Below, one piece after another: positions 1-9,058 of a stretch of DNA of 64,000 bases. The notes under the pieces are model-generated. The model was not told where the DNA came from and ran no database searches. It saw only the letters and a program-made list of their open reading frames with translations. The position numbers and the translations under genes were made by a program. This DNA comes from Catalimonadaceae bacterium JC749 (GTDB lineage: Bacteria > Bacteroidota > Bacteroidia > Cytophagales > Cyclobacteriaceae). The DNA is taken from contig JAJNNC010000004.1 of assembly GCA_021730635.1 (NCBI GenBank), forward strand, positions 489,615 to 553,614, written 5' to 3'. Every line of letters begins with the position of its first letter. Within the stretch, counting starts at the first letter, position 1.

Positions 1-128
1 CTGCCTGGGGCGTCTTTATCTGGAAAGAGTTTGCGGATGCTCCCAAAGGAACCCATAAACTTCTGTATGCCATGTTTGCCTGCTTTCTGATGGGACTTAC
101 CTGTATTATTATTGCCCGGCTGAGTTAA
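1..128 (+). CDS. 3' end of a GRP-family (RhaT-like) sugar permease
   Basis: The frame is open from the window edge (codons start at base 3) and stops with TAA at 126-128, giving the last 41 residues of a protein. They contain WGVFIWKEF, a short charged loop, and a final hydrophobic helix (about residues 24-38 of the fragment) ending in a short polar tail. This loop-plus-helix ending is what I know from the C-terminus of Bacteroidota GRP-family sugar permeases related to the L-rhamnose/proton symporter, which are inner-membrane proteins. The sugar kinase fusion that follows in the same direction fits a sugar uptake and phosphorylation locus. The substrate cannot be told from the fragment. The intervening 147 bases hold no obvious gene. 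Confidence 0.6.
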   Translation, partial: AWGVFIWKEFADAPKGTHKLLYAMFACFLMGLTCIIIARLS

Positions 129-275
129 AATGGTTAAGTTACTGAAGGCTTTTTTATTGATGGCAATTCGTGTCAATCAATCACCAAAAAGTATTTTAGC
201 GTGGTAAAATCAATGGAGTTGCTCAAGATAAAATTGATACCCCATATTTCATGAAGTCATTCATCCCTGAAAACT

Positions 276-2171
276 ATGTCCGATTCTAAAACGACCCTCT
301 TTCATACTATTTCAACATTAAAAGTAGGAGTGATCGGTGATTTTGCTGTCGATCTGTATTATCAACTGGAAAAGGCTACCGGCGAAATTTCTCTGGAAAC
401 CGGCCATACGGTCTATCGCGGAGCCCAACCCAGAAGCGCTTTGGGCGCTGCGGGCAATGTGGTCAAAAATCTTCGGGCACTGGGCGTATCAGAGATCTGG
501 ACATTTGGATTGGTGGGAGATGATATCTGGGGAAGGGAATTGTTGCATTTGCTGCAGCAACAGCAGGTAATTACTGACCATATGTTGGTACAGACTGCCG
601 CTTGGGAAGGGTGCGCTTACCTGAAACCTATGGAGGGAAAAAAAGAAGAACATCGCCTGGATTTTGGCTCGTACAATCAGGCTGATCCAAAGCTGAAAAG
701 AGTGCTTCTGGATAAACTGAAAATGCTGCTGCCCCAGTTGCAGGTGTTGATTATGAATCAGCAATTTGTCAGTCCTTTACTGGATGAAGAAATGGTCAAG
801 GCCCTGAACCAACTGGCTGAAGAGCATCCTCACTGTATGTTTGTAGCGGATTTACGTCAGTTGGGACATTTGTTGGAGGGCATTACCGTCAAAGCCAATG
901 CGCAGGAAACGGCCCGTATTCTGGGAATTCCTGCCTTTGATGCCTCCGATACCCAGGAATGTCAGCAACAAGCCCAGGCTTTAAGTCAAAAACTAAAGTC
1001 GCCGGTACTGCTCACCAGAGGAGAGAATGGTATGATGTATTTTCAGCAAGGAACGCTCCATCATGTGCCGGGCATTTTGTTGGATGGGGAAATTGATCCG
1101 GTAGGTGCGGGCGATACAGCGATCAGCACTTTTTCCGTATGCCTGGCAGCAGGAGCAACGCCTCCACAAGCTTTGGAATGGGCTAACCTGGCGGCTGCAG
1201 TCACGGTAAAGAAGCTATATCAGACAGGTACAGCCAGTCTGCAGGAAATGGAAGCCCAAAAGCAATCAACCTACCATTTATACCATGTACATAAAGCCAA
1301 TCATCCGGAAGCTGCCGTTTATTATCAGCAGTCACAGATTGAAATAATAGAGCCATTTGCCAGGAAAAAATCTTTGCGCTTTGTTGTCATGGACCACGAC
1401 GGCACCATTTCCGTCCTGCGCGAAGGATGGGACGATCTGATGCATGACATGATGCTTGAGTGCATTAGTGGCACAGCTCTCACAGTCCTGGACAGTGAAA
1501 CCTATCAAATGTTGTCCTCCAAAGTAAAACAGTTGATCAGTCAGACCACGGGAGCCCCTACCCTGGTACAGATGGAAGGGTTGGTCACACTCATCGGGCG
1601 AGAAGGAATGATACCGTCGGATACGATCGAAACAGCGGAGTATTATAAAGAAAAGTTTGTGCATCTGCTCAATCAGCATATTGAAGAAAGAAAGAATAGA
1701 ATACAACAGGGAGAGCTTTCCAGGGATGATTTTACCATTAAGGGAGTGATTTCGTTTCTGGAAGAAGTAAGCCAAAGAAATCTGACGCTTTACCTGGTCA
1801 GTGGCACCGATGAAGACTATGTGCAACAGGAAGCGGAAGCACTGGGTTACGCCCATTTGTTTAAGGGAGGTATCCATGGTGCCCGTCCCAATGGGATCAG
1901 TGCCAAACGCAAGGTGCTGGATTATCTTACCCTGGACCAGCAGGTGTCGGGAGAAGAGATACTGGTGATGGGTGATGGTCCTTCTGAAATTCGGGAAGGC
2001 CGAAGGGCCGGGGCGCTCTGTGTGGGTATCGCTTCTGATGAGGTCAGACGCTTTGGTTTAAACCTACACAAACGCAACCGGCTGATCCGGGCCGGGGCCC
2101 ATCTTGTGATACCTGATTTCAGCCAGTCTGCCCGGTTGGCAACCATGCTGTTTGATCAGAATGCTTTTTAA
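276..2171 (+). CDS. PfkB-family carbohydrate kinase fused to a HAD hydrolase
   Basis: The 631-residue protein has two enzyme domains. Residues about 15-325 form a PfkB/ribokinase-type kinase: GDFAVDLYY near residue 21, a Gly-rich stretch at 58-60 (GAAGN), and the signature DPVGAGDT at 274-281 with D280 as expected catalytic base. It resembles the RfaE1/HldE kinase domain. Residues about 368-625 form a HAD hydrolase: the nucleophile motif is DHDGT with D373 and D375, a later LVSGT supplies motif II, and MGDGPSEI carries the acidic motif. The kinase would phosphorylate a sugar, and the HAD domain would remove or transfer a phosphate from a related intermediate. The 5' neighbour is a sugar permease end, which suggests a transport-linked sugar pathway. 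ATG at 276 is chosen because the kinase fold starts soon after. The substrate is unknown. Confidence 0.8.
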   Translation: MSDSKTTLFHTISTLKVGVIGDFAVDLYYQLEKATGEISLETGHTVYRGAQPRSALGAAGNVVKNLRALGVSEIWTFGLVGDDIWGRELLHLLQQQQVITDHMLVQTAAWEGCAYLKPMEGKKEEHRLDFGSYNQADPKLKRVLLDKLKMLLPQLQVLIMNQQFVSPLLDEEMVKALNQLAEEHPHCMFVADLRQLGHLLEGITVKANAQETARILGIPAFDASDTQECQQQAQALSQKLKSPVLLTRGENGMMYFQQGTLHHVPGILLDGEIDPVGAGDTAISTFSVCLAAGATPPQALEWANLAAAVTVKKLYQTGTASLQEMEAQKQSTYHLYHVHKANHPEAAVYYQQSQIEIIEPFARKKSLRFVVMDHDGTISVLREGWDDLMHDMMLECISGTALTVLDSETYQMLSSKVKQLISQTTGAPTLVQMEGLVTLIGREGMIPSDTIETAEYYKEKFVHLLNQHIEERKNRIQQGELSRDDFTIKGVISFLEEVSQRNLTLYLVSGTDEDYVQQEAEALGYAHLFKGGIHGARPNGISAKRKVLDYLTLDQQVSGEEILVMGDGPSEIREGRRAGALCVGIASDEVRRFGLNLHKRNRLIRAGAHLVIPDFSQSARLATMLFDQNAF

Positions 2172-2284
2172 ATTCATTCAGGCTACCGCTAAATTCTTTC
2201 CGTCGCTGTAATATATGAAACAAGAATGAATCTTTTTGCTGGTGAATTTTCCCTAGTTTTCGCCTGATCAAGAAGGTTTTATGC

Positions 2285-2980
2285 ATGAAACAAATCAAGA
2301 TACTGCTGGTAGAAGATGAGCCCAAGGTAGCCCATTTTATCAAGAGCGGTTTAGAAGAACAGGGGTATGGGATTGATTTAGCGTACGATGGCAAAATAGG
2401 AAAAAGCATGGTGGCTGCCAATGCCTATGATCTTGTCATTTTGGATGTGAATTTACCCTACGTCAATGGGTATGAACTTTGTCAGTATATTAGAAATACC
2501 AACGAACATCTTCCTGTGTTGATGCTCACAGCACTGGGTGCTACTGAAGATAAATTGTCTGGGTTTGAAGCCGGGGCCGACGATTACCTGGTAAAACCCT
2601 TTGAGTTCAGGGAGCTGACGGCACGCACCAAAGTATTGCTCAAACGCTTTTTTCATCAGGAGACCCCCGCCCGATGCATTCGGGTGAAAGATCTGGAAAT
2701 CAATCTGGAAAGTATGGTGGTCAAAAGAGCAGGAAGAAAAATTGATCTGACTGCCAAGGAATATGCCTTGTTGGTGTACTTGGCCCAAAACAAAGGAAGA
2801 GTCATTTCCAGGGCTGATATTGCTGATAAAATCTGGGACATCAATTTTGATACAGGTACCAATGTGATAGATGTATATGTGAATTTCCTGCGGAAAAAGA
2901 TTGATCGGAATTTTCATCCCAAACTCATTCATACGCAGGTAGGGATGGGTTATGTCCTAAAAGTGGAAGAAGAAGAGTGA
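2285..2980 (+). CDS. OmpR/PhoB-family response regulator
   Basis: This 231-residue protein has a receiver domain (about 1-120) and a winged-helix DNA-binding domain (about 130-228). The receiver shows the acidic pair E10/D11, the phosphate-accepting D54 in VILDVNLP, T82 and K104 in LVKPFEFRE. The output domain has the conserved DLTAKEYALL region and a final VGMGYVL hairpin, as in OmpR/PhoB proteins. It acts in the cytoplasm as a transcription factor switched by the kinase encoded directly downstream, whose GTG start overlaps this gene's TGA stop. The targets are not evident. The next gene downstream of the kinase encodes a membrane-anchored coiled-coil protein and could be under its control, which is inference. 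Confidence 0.92.
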   Translation: MKQIKILLVEDEPKVAHFIKSGLEEQGYGIDLAYDGKIGKSMVAANAYDLVILDVNLPYVNGYELCQYIRNTNEHLPVLMLTALGATEDKLSGFEAGADDYLVKPFEFRELTARTKVLLKRFFHQETPARCIRVKDLEINLESMVVKRAGRKIDLTAKEYALLVYLAQNKGRVISRADIADKIWDINFDTGTNVIDVYVNFLRKKIDRNFHPKLIHTQVGMGYVLKVEEEE

Positions 2981-4362
2981 CCATACAGAATAAACTGACC
3001 CTGCAATTTGCCCTGATTGCAGCCTCCATTCTGCTCACCGCAGCCCTTTTTATCTATATCCTGAGTGCTGGTTTTCGTCAGGAAGAATTTTATGATCGTT
3101 TGTCCCAAAAAGCCAGAAGCACCGCCAGACTATTGATAGAGGTCAATGAAGTGGATCATGATCTTTTAAAGATTATAGATAGAAATACCATTTCACTTCC
3201 TTCAGAGCAGACCATCATTTACAATTATCTGAACGAAGAAATCTATAACAGCAATGAAACAGTAGACATGCTGTTTGATGAAACCCTGCTGGATGAAATC
3301 AGGATCCGGCAGGAAGTTAGATTTCATCGGGGAACCAAAGAATTTCTGGGTTTACTGTACACCGATCAGTATAACCGCTTTGTTGTCATTGCCTCAGCTG
3401 TAGATGTTTATGGACTCAGAAAATTAGATTATCTGAAACTGGTTCTGTTAGCGGTTTTTGGGGGAAGTATGGTATTGGTCATTGGGGGAGGATGGGTTTT
3501 TGCCCGGCAAGCCCTCAAACCTATGGCACAGGTGATTGACCAGGTAGATCAGATTTCTGCTAACAATTTACATGCTCGGGTGGCTGAAGGCAACGGGCAG
3601 GATGAAATTGCCAAACTTTCCCAGACCTTCAACAAGATGCTTGGCAGGGTAGAATCTGCCTTTCTCACACAGAAAAGCTTTGTCTCGAATGCCTCTCACG
3701 AGCTACGGACGCCCTTGACAGCTATCACAGGCCAGATAGAAGTCTCTTTGTTGAAAAAAAGGAATGTGGAGGAGTATCAGCAGGTGTTGCAGTCGGTACT
3801 GGAAGATATCCGGCAACTGACCCATCTGACAAACGGCTTACTGGAACTGGCGCAACTCAACCCTCAGGAAAATCATCTGTCATTTTCGTCAATTCGCCTG
3901 GATGAATTATTGTTGCAGGCCCGCTTTGAACTGCTTCAAAGAAAACCTCATTATAAGATATCTATCGAATATCTGCATTTTCCGGAAGAAGAGGAAGGCT
4001 TGTTCATCCAGGGAAATGAACCGCTTCTGAAATCCGCTTTCATCAATATTTTAGATAATGCCTGCAAATTTTCTGGTGGAAAACCAGTAGAAGCTACGCT
4101 TTTCTTCGAGCCAAAGGAAGCGGCCCTGACCATCATCGATCATGGGATCGGTATTCAGGAAGAAGACATGGAGCGTATTCTCCAGCCGCTCTACAGGGCC
4201 AGTAATGCCATAACCTTTCAGGGATATGGATTAGGGTTATCCCTGGCTCATAAAATAATGGAACTGCATCGGGTCAGCATGAAAATGCAATCCCAATTTG
4301 GAAGCGGGACCCAGGTAATTCTCAAATTTCCTGTCAAGATACTGCCTCTGATGCCTGTGTAA
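2977..4362 (+). CDS. sensor histidine kinase, HAMP type
   Basis: The 461-residue inner-membrane kinase pairs with the upstream regulator. It begins with GTG at 2977, overlapping the regulator's stop (GTGA), which implies translational coupling. TM1 spans about 9-31, a periplasmic sensor domain without a recognised fold about 32-150, TM2 about 152-177, and HAMP about 177-230. The HisKA phosphoacceptor is H241 in SHELRTPLTA. The ATPase domain has the N box NILDNACKF (about 357-365), the G1 box DHGIGI (388-393) and the G2 box GYGLGLSL (416-423). All catalytic boxes are intact. The ligand of the periplasmic domain is unknown. Confidence 0.9.
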   Translation: MTIQNKLTLQFALIAASILLTAALFIYILSAGFRQEEFYDRLSQKARSTARLLIEVNEVDHDLLKIIDRNTISLPSEQTIIYNYLNEEIYNSNETVDMLFDETLLDEIRIRQEVRFHRGTKEFLGLLYTDQYNRFVVIASAVDVYGLRKLDYLKLVLLAVFGGSMVLVIGGGWVFARQALKPMAQVIDQVDQISANNLHARVAEGNGQDEIAKLSQTFNKMLGRVESAFLTQKSFVSNASHELRTPLTAITGQIEVSLLKKRNVEEYQQVLQSVLEDIRQLTHLTNGLLELAQLNPQENHLSFSSIRLDELLLQARFELLQRKPHYKISIEYLHFPEEEEGLFIQGNEPLLKSAFINILDNACKFSGGKPVEATLFFEPKEAALTIIDHGIGIQEEDMERILQPLYRASNAITFQGYGLGLSLAHKIMELHRVSMKMQSQFGSGTQVILKFPVKILPLMPV

Positions 4363-4479
4363 TAAAAATAGGATCAATTAAATAAAAAATTGTAAAATTT
4401 AATCACTTTTTAATGTCGCTTTAAGAAAGTTTTAACCCTCTTTCAGTTTAATTCAGTATAAAACAAATCTAAATGAACA

Positions 4480-5355
4480 ATGACAACTGAAAGAAAAATT
4501 AAAATTGCAGCGGCTGCAGCTACACTGCTGTTTCTATTATCGCTGGTGGGAATCGGGTTTCTGACCAGTGCAAACCGGGAATTACAGAGTGAAGTAAATA
4601 CCGAGAAGTTAAATGGAGAGAACCTGCTCTCTGAAAAGCTGGCCCTGGAAAAACAGATCAAGGACTTCCGGAGTGAAATGTTATTAATGGAGGGTAAAAA
4701 CCGTGAGTTGGATCTTTATTTAACGGATACTAAACGCCGTTTGGAAGAAAGAGAAGCCAACGTGGCACGATTAACGAAAGAAAATGCAGGTTACAATGCC
4801 TTGAAAAAAGAGCATGAGTCCATCAAAAAAATGAGAAGTGATCTGATGGCTCAGATGGACCAGTTGAAGACCACTAATAATAACATGCAGAAAGAGATCG
4901 GCCAACTGAATAATACCATCAGTTCTCTGGAGAAAGAAAAGAAAGAGTTGATGGCAAAGCTGGAAGCTCCTCAGACCCAAATGATTGCAACGAACTTTAT
5001 GGTAGAAGTAAGAAAGAAAAAAGAGGAGAAATTAACCGTACGGGCGAAAAAGACAAGAAGTATTGCAGTAAGCTTTGAATTGCCCAGCAGTCAGGCGCAA
5101 ACGCTTGGAAATTTTTATCGTATAGACCTGCTTTCACCGACTGGTGTACTGATCAACGGAAAAGTGAAAGAGGTGAAAGTTCAGAAAGCCGCTGTGATGA
5201 CAGCCAGTCTTGACAAACAGTCTATGAAAGAAAAAAATGATAAGATCAACCTGACCTTTGAGCCTGAAGATAAACTCGTGAAAGGGGTATATGCCATTAT
5301 TATCTACAACGGAAATCAATATTTAGGAAGTGCACAGGTTAAGTTAGTTAAATAG
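4480..5355 (+). CDS. membrane-anchored coiled-coil protein, function unknown
   Basis: I do not recognise a named family. The 291-residue protein has a short cytoplasmic start, one membrane helix (about 8-30, AAAAATLLFLLSLVGIGFL), a long heptad-rich coiled coil (about 33-165) full of Glu, Lys and Leu, and a C-terminal beta-rich domain (about 170-291) containing LTVRAKKTRSIAVSFELP and ending YLGSAQVKLVK. The C-terminal domain would lie in the periplasm. It follows the two-component pair in the same direction after 117 bases, and a strong hairpin terminator follows. A structural or envelope-tethering role is a guess from its architecture. The start is the first ATG before the membrane helix. Confidence 0.75.
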   Translation: MTTERKIKIAAAAATLLFLLSLVGIGFLTSANRELQSEVNTEKLNGENLLSEKLALEKQIKDFRSEMLLMEGKNRELDLYLTDTKRRLEEREANVARLTKENAGYNALKKEHESIKKMRSDLMAQMDQLKTTNNNMQKEIGQLNNTISSLEKEKKELMAKLEAPQTQMIATNFMVEVRKKKEEKLTVRAKKTRSIAVSFELPSSQAQTLGNFYRIDLLSPTGVLINGKVKEVKVQKAAVMTASLDKQSMKEKNDKINLTFEPEDKLVKGVYAIIIYNGNQYLGSAQVKLVK

Positions 5356-5384
5356 TCGATTCATAGTTTTTCATCCTGATGTTA

Positions 5385-5416
5385 AACCTTCTTCGTCTTC
5401 GGAGAAGGTTTTTTTT
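5385..5416 (+). terminator. Rho-independent terminator
   Basis: AACCTTCT (5385-5392) pairs with AGAAGGTT (5403-5410), extended inward by a T-G and a C-G pair, and is followed by a run of T. It lies 30 bases after the coiled-coil gene, so it ends that transcript before cutC. Confidence 0.9.
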
Positions 5417-5539
5417 ATTGGTATAATCGACTACTGCCTAAAGGTATTCTCAAAAATTTACAGGAAAAATTTAGTATGCCTGCTTCCCCTTTTTTAGTTT
5501 TACAGCGTCGCTTTGTTCCCATCATTTAGTATAGAATTC

Positions 5540-6289
5540 ATGAATAAAAAAGTAATCCTTGAAGTATGCATTGATTCGGTAGCTTCAGCCCTTCATGCGC
5601 AGGAGGGAGGGGCCAACCGGGTGGAATTATGCGATAATCTTTTCGAGGGCGGAACCACACCCAGCGCCGGCATGATTGCCACGGTAAGAAAAAATATTCA
5701 CATTGGCCTGCAGGTCATGCTTCGGCCCAGAGGCGGTGATTTTTTATACACCGATGCGGAAATGGAGATTATTTTTCATGATCTGTCTGTCGCCAAAGAT
5801 CTGGGAGCCGATGGCGTTGTCATTGGTTTTCTGACTCCTGAAGGGCAAATCGATAAAAAACGGACAGCGGCTGTGCTGGAGAAAGCCAGGCCTATGCAAG
5901 TTACTTTTCATCGTGCTTTTGATATGTGTCAGGACCCTTTCCAGGCCCTGGAAGATTTGATTGATCTGGGTATAGACCGGGTACTTACTTCCGGACAGGA
6001 AAGAACTGCTATCGAAGGGATGGACCTGATTGCGAAACTGGTGAAACAAGCGGCGGGAAGAATCAACATGCTGGCCGGTGGGGGCGTTCGCCTGCATAAC
6101 ATTCAAACTTTGGTAGAACGTACCGGTGTTTCAGAGTGCCATGTTTCAGGCAGGAAAAATATCAATAGCGGTATGCAGCATCAAAATTCCAGGGTGGCGA
6201 TGGGTGGCACTCTTCAATTACCAGAGTATACCATCGCTGTCACAGACCCTGAAGTCATTAAAGCATTCAGCCAAGCTATAAACCAGTAA
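5540..6289 (+). CDS. cutC: CutC-family protein
   Basis: The 249-residue protein has the CutC TIM-barrel pattern: ILEVCIDSVASA at the start, GGANRVELCDNL, VMLRPRGGDFLYT, VTFHRAFDM, RVLTSGQ, and INMLAGGGV. The family is historically linked to copper homeostasis, but its enzymatic role is not established. ATG at 5540 is preferred over an in-frame TTG at 5513, because the conserved domain begins right after MNKK. The next gene starts four bases after its stop, so the two are probably co-transcribed. Confidence 0.92.
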   Translation: MNKKVILEVCIDSVASALHAQEGGANRVELCDNLFEGGTTPSAGMIATVRKNIHIGLQVMLRPRGGDFLYTDAEMEIIFHDLSVAKDLGADGVVIGFLTPEGQIDKKRTAAVLEKARPMQVTFHRAFDMCQDPFQALEDLIDLGIDRVLTSGQERTAIEGMDLIAKLVKQAAGRINMLAGGGVRLHNIQTLVERTGVSECHVSGRKNINSGMQHQNSRVAMGGTLQLPEYTIAVTDPEVIKAFSQAINQ

Positions 6290-6293
6290 TATT

Positions 6294-7163
6294 ATGCGAC
6301 TTTTACTCATTTTTTTAGGAATGGGATTCCTTTTTTCATCCTTTACAATAATGCCAGCTTACCCGAAAGAAATGCCCACTTTTAAAGTGATGTCCTTCAA
6401 TATACGTTATGCCAATGAGGGAGATGGAAAGCATGCCTGGAAACATCGTAAGGAAAGAGTCGCCAATCTGATACAGTTTTATGCAGTGGATCTGTTGGGT
6501 ATGCAGGAGGCCTTATACGAACAGGTACAATACCTGGAGGACCAATTAACCGATTTTGACTGGTATGGGGTAGGCAGAGATGATGGTCAGTTAGCCGGGG
6601 AATTCTCACCCATTTTCTACCGTAAAGAGGCTTTTACTTTATTGGATAAAGGCACTTTCTGGCTATCGGAAACACCTGAGAAACCCAGCAAGGGATGGGA
6701 TGCTGATATCGTCAGATTGGTGACCTGGGTCAAGTTGAAAGATAAAAACGGTGGACAGGAATTTTATTATTTCAACACCCATTTTGATCACAGGGGTGTG
6801 AAAGCCAGGGAAGAAAGTGCCAAACTGATTCAGCAAAAGGTAAAAGAAATTGCCGGTGATTTACCCGTCATTCTCACTGGTGATTTTAACAGTACCCCTG
6901 ATTCAAAACCCTATGAGACACTGACCCAGGTCAACAGTGGATTAAGTGATGCGATGGAAGTCAGTCAGTTACCCCACTATGGTGCCATTCAATCTTTCAG
7001 TGGTTTTGAAGTCACCCCTGAGATGCCGGGTGGCCGGATTGATTATGTTTTCGTGAATGAGAAGGTAAAAGTAATCAGACATGGCATTTTGACAGATGCC
7101 CGGTCAGGGGCCTATGCTTCCGATCATTTACCTGTGTTGGCAGAGGTTAGCTTTCAACAATAA
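6294..7163 (+). CDS. secreted endonuclease/exonuclease/phosphatase-family hydrolase
   Basis: The 289-residue protein starts with a signal peptide (about 1-22, hydrophobic RLLLIFLGMGFLFSSF), so it is exported. The rest is an EEP-fold metal-dependent phosphoesterase: FNIRYANEGDG, the metal-binding Glu in GMQEALYEQ, NTHFDHRG, LTGDFNSTPDS, RIDYVFVN and the closing SDHLPVLAEV. Bacteroidota carry many such secreted enzymes, usually annotated as endonuclease/exonuclease/phosphatase proteins. The true substrate (phosphodiester, phospholipid or sugar phosphate) is unknown. It lies four bases after cutC, and no functional link between the two is apparent. Confidence 0.88.
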   Translation: MRLLLIFLGMGFLFSSFTIMPAYPKEMPTFKVMSFNIRYANEGDGKHAWKHRKERVANLIQFYAVDLLGMQEALYEQVQYLEDQLTDFDWYGVGRDDGQLAGEFSPIFYRKEAFTLLDKGTFWLSETPEKPSKGWDADIVRLVTWVKLKDKNGGQEFYYFNTHFDHRGVKAREESAKLIQQKVKEIAGDLPVILTGDFNSTPDSKPYETLTQVNSGLSDAMEVSQLPHYGAIQSFSGFEVTPEMPGGRIDYVFVNEKVKVIRHGILTDARSGAYASDHLPVLAEVSFQQ

Positions 7164-7219
7164 ACATTACCGTGATAAATCCTACAAATCCTTTTCTACA
7201 CTACTAACCTGATCTTACT

Positions 7220-8248
7220 ATGAAAATTTCTTTTGCGAGCCTATTCATCTGTATACTGATAGCAGGACAATGGGCTTGTTCGTCAGGACCTTCTGAACAA
7301 GCGGCTGACACCTCAGCCAATGACTCTGTCTCAACGGATACGGCACAATGGGAAACCATGCAAACCCAAAATGAGCCAACCGCTCGTCATGAAAATGCCT
7401 TTACAGAAGCCAATGGTAAATTTTATTTAATTGGGGGTAGAGGTTCCCGTCCTGTTGATATTTATGACCCACAGTCCAATACCTGGTCGGAAGGACATGC
7501 ACCGCCCCTGGAGATGCACCACTTTCAGGCAGTATCTTATCAGGGAAAGATTTATGTGATGGGTGCTTTCACTGGGGGGTTTCCGGATGAGAAACCTATC
7601 CCCAATATTTATATCTACGATCCGGAAGCAGATAGCTGGGAAAAGGGTCCTGAAATTCCACAAAACCGTCGGAGAGGCGCAGCGGGGGTTGCCATTTACA
7701 ATGATAAATTTTATCTGGTAGATGGTATTGTAAACGGCCATACCGATGGATATCAGAACTGGCTTGATGAGTATGACCCTGCGACCAATACCTGGAAAAC
7801 ACTGCCGGATGCTCCTCATAAAAGGGATCACGTGCAGGCTGCCATCGCCGGAGATAAGATTTTTGTGGCGGGAGGACGTACCTCTTCAGCTGCTACAAAC
7901 CAGACCTTAGAGCTGACGATTCCGGAAGTAGATGTTTATGATTTTAATACCGGGGCGTGGACAACACTGGACAATGATATTCCTACCCAAAGAGCAGGCA
8001 CTGCATCGGTTGTCATAGGGGATGAAGTGATTGTCTTGGGAGGAGAAAGTACTGCGCATGAAGAGGCACATAACGAAGTGGAAGCCTTAAATATTAATAC
8101 TCTTGAATGGAGAACCCTACCTCCACTCAACAAAGGAAGACATGGAACTGGCGCTGCAGTTTATAATGGTAACATCTACATGGCTGCCGGTAGTGGCAAC
8201 CGGGGGGGAGGGCCTGAGCTGACCAGCATGGAAATGTATGAACCCTGA
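7220..8248 (+). CDS. kelch-repeat lipoprotein
   Basis: The 342-residue protein carries a lipoprotein signal ending in GQWACSS, with Cys20 as the expected lipidation site, followed by a Ser/Ala/Asp-rich linker. The body is a series of about six kelch blades of roughly 45-50 residues, each with a Gly pair and the following Tyr/Trp spacing, such as FYLIGGRGS, IYVMGAFTGG, FYLVDGIVN, IFVAGGRTS, VIVLGGEST and IYMAAGSGN. These form a beta-propeller, probably on the outer membrane or in the periplasm. Such propellers can be binding modules or act on sialic-acid-type sugars. Nothing in the sequence settles the role. Confidence 0.85.
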   Translation: MKISFASLFICILIAGQWACSSGPSEQAADTSANDSVSTDTAQWETMQTQNEPTARHENAFTEANGKFYLIGGRGSRPVDIYDPQSNTWSEGHAPPLEMHHFQAVSYQGKIYVMGAFTGGFPDEKPIPNIYIYDPEADSWEKGPEIPQNRRRGAAGVAIYNDKFYLVDGIVNGHTDGYQNWLDEYDPATNTWKTLPDAPHKRDHVQAAIAGDKIFVAGGRTSSAATNQTLELTIPEVDVYDFNTGAWTTLDNDIPTQRAGTASVVIGDEVIVLGGESTAHEEAHNEVEALNINTLEWRTLPPLNKGRHGTGAAVYNGNIYMAAGSGNRGGGPELTSMEMYEP

Positions 8249-8346
8249 TCCTTCAATATCAATGTGAATCCTGAAACAAACAGGCCAGCAGGCAACAATA
8301 ATGTCTGAAACAGGTATTATATAGAAAAAGACAAATATTGATTCAC

Positions 8347-9054
8347 ATGCAAAATCTAAAAAATAAAACAGCACTCATCACGGGTGGCAGTAAAGGCATC
8401 GGGTATGGTATTGCGGAAGCCTTACTTGAACAGGGAATGAAAGTTGCCATCACCAGCCGATCAGCAGCCAAGGCAGAAGAAGTAGCCGGTCAGCTTAGCC
8501 AAAAAGGAGAGGTCCTAGGTATCGGTGCTGATGTACGCGACTTTGCTTCACAACAAAAAGCTGTAGAGCAGGTAGTGAAACGATGGGGACAACTGGATGT
8601 TCTAGTGGCTAATGCGGGACTTGGTCATTTTGCCGCAATAGAAGATCTCACTGTGGAGCAATGGCAGGAAACCATAGACACAAACCTGACTGGCGTTTTT
8701 TATTCGATCAAAGCAGGCGTAGAAGCCTTAAAAAAAACGAAAGGTTATTTTATCACCATTTCCAGTCTGGCTGGCACCAATTTCTTTCCTAAGGGATCAG
8801 CCTATAATGCCAGTAAGTTTGGTCTGACCGGTTTTACCCAATCGGTCATGCTAGATCTCCGTCAGTATGGGATCAAAGTTACGACCATCATGCCTGGTTC
8901 GGTAGCAACCTATTTTAATAACCAACAACCCAAGGAGGATTGGAAAATTCAGATAGAAGATTTAGGTCAGATGGTGGTTGATCTGTTGCACATGCATCCT
9001 CGAACACTACCCAGTAAAATAGAAGTCAGACCTACCCAACCTTCTCAGCAATAA
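8347..9054 (+). CDS. short-chain dehydrogenase/reductase
   Basis: This 235-residue classical SDR has the nucleotide-binding TGGSKGIG near the N-terminus, the NAG motif in VLVANAGLG, the catalytic Ser in ITISSLAG, the YNASK active-site pair (Tyr and Lys), and a C-terminal IMPGSVAT. The Arg after TS in ITSRSAAKA suggests NADP preference. An ATG at 8347 starts the conserved MQNLKNKTALIT; an in-frame TTG nine bases upstream is less likely. It is followed after four bases by the molybdoenzyme gene, so the three downstream-oriented genes may form one unit. The substrate is unknown. Confidence 0.9.
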   Translation: MQNLKNKTALITGGSKGIGYGIAEALLEQGMKVAITSRSAAKAEEVAGQLSQKGEVLGIGADVRDFASQQKAVEQVVKRWGQLDVLVANAGLGHFAAIEDLTVEQWQETIDTNLTGVFYSIKAGVEALKKTKGYFITISSLAGTNFFPKGSAYNASKFGLTGFTQSVMLDLRQYGIKVTTIMPGSVATYFNNQQPKEDWKIQIEDLGQMVVDLLHMHPRTLPSKIEVRPTQPSQQ

Positions 9055-9058
9055 GCGT

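Noticed and set aside
1332..1877. 181-codon antisense open frame under the kinase-HAD fusion
   Set aside because: It mirrors the coding frame of the HAD domain on the other strand and has no signals or family resemblance.
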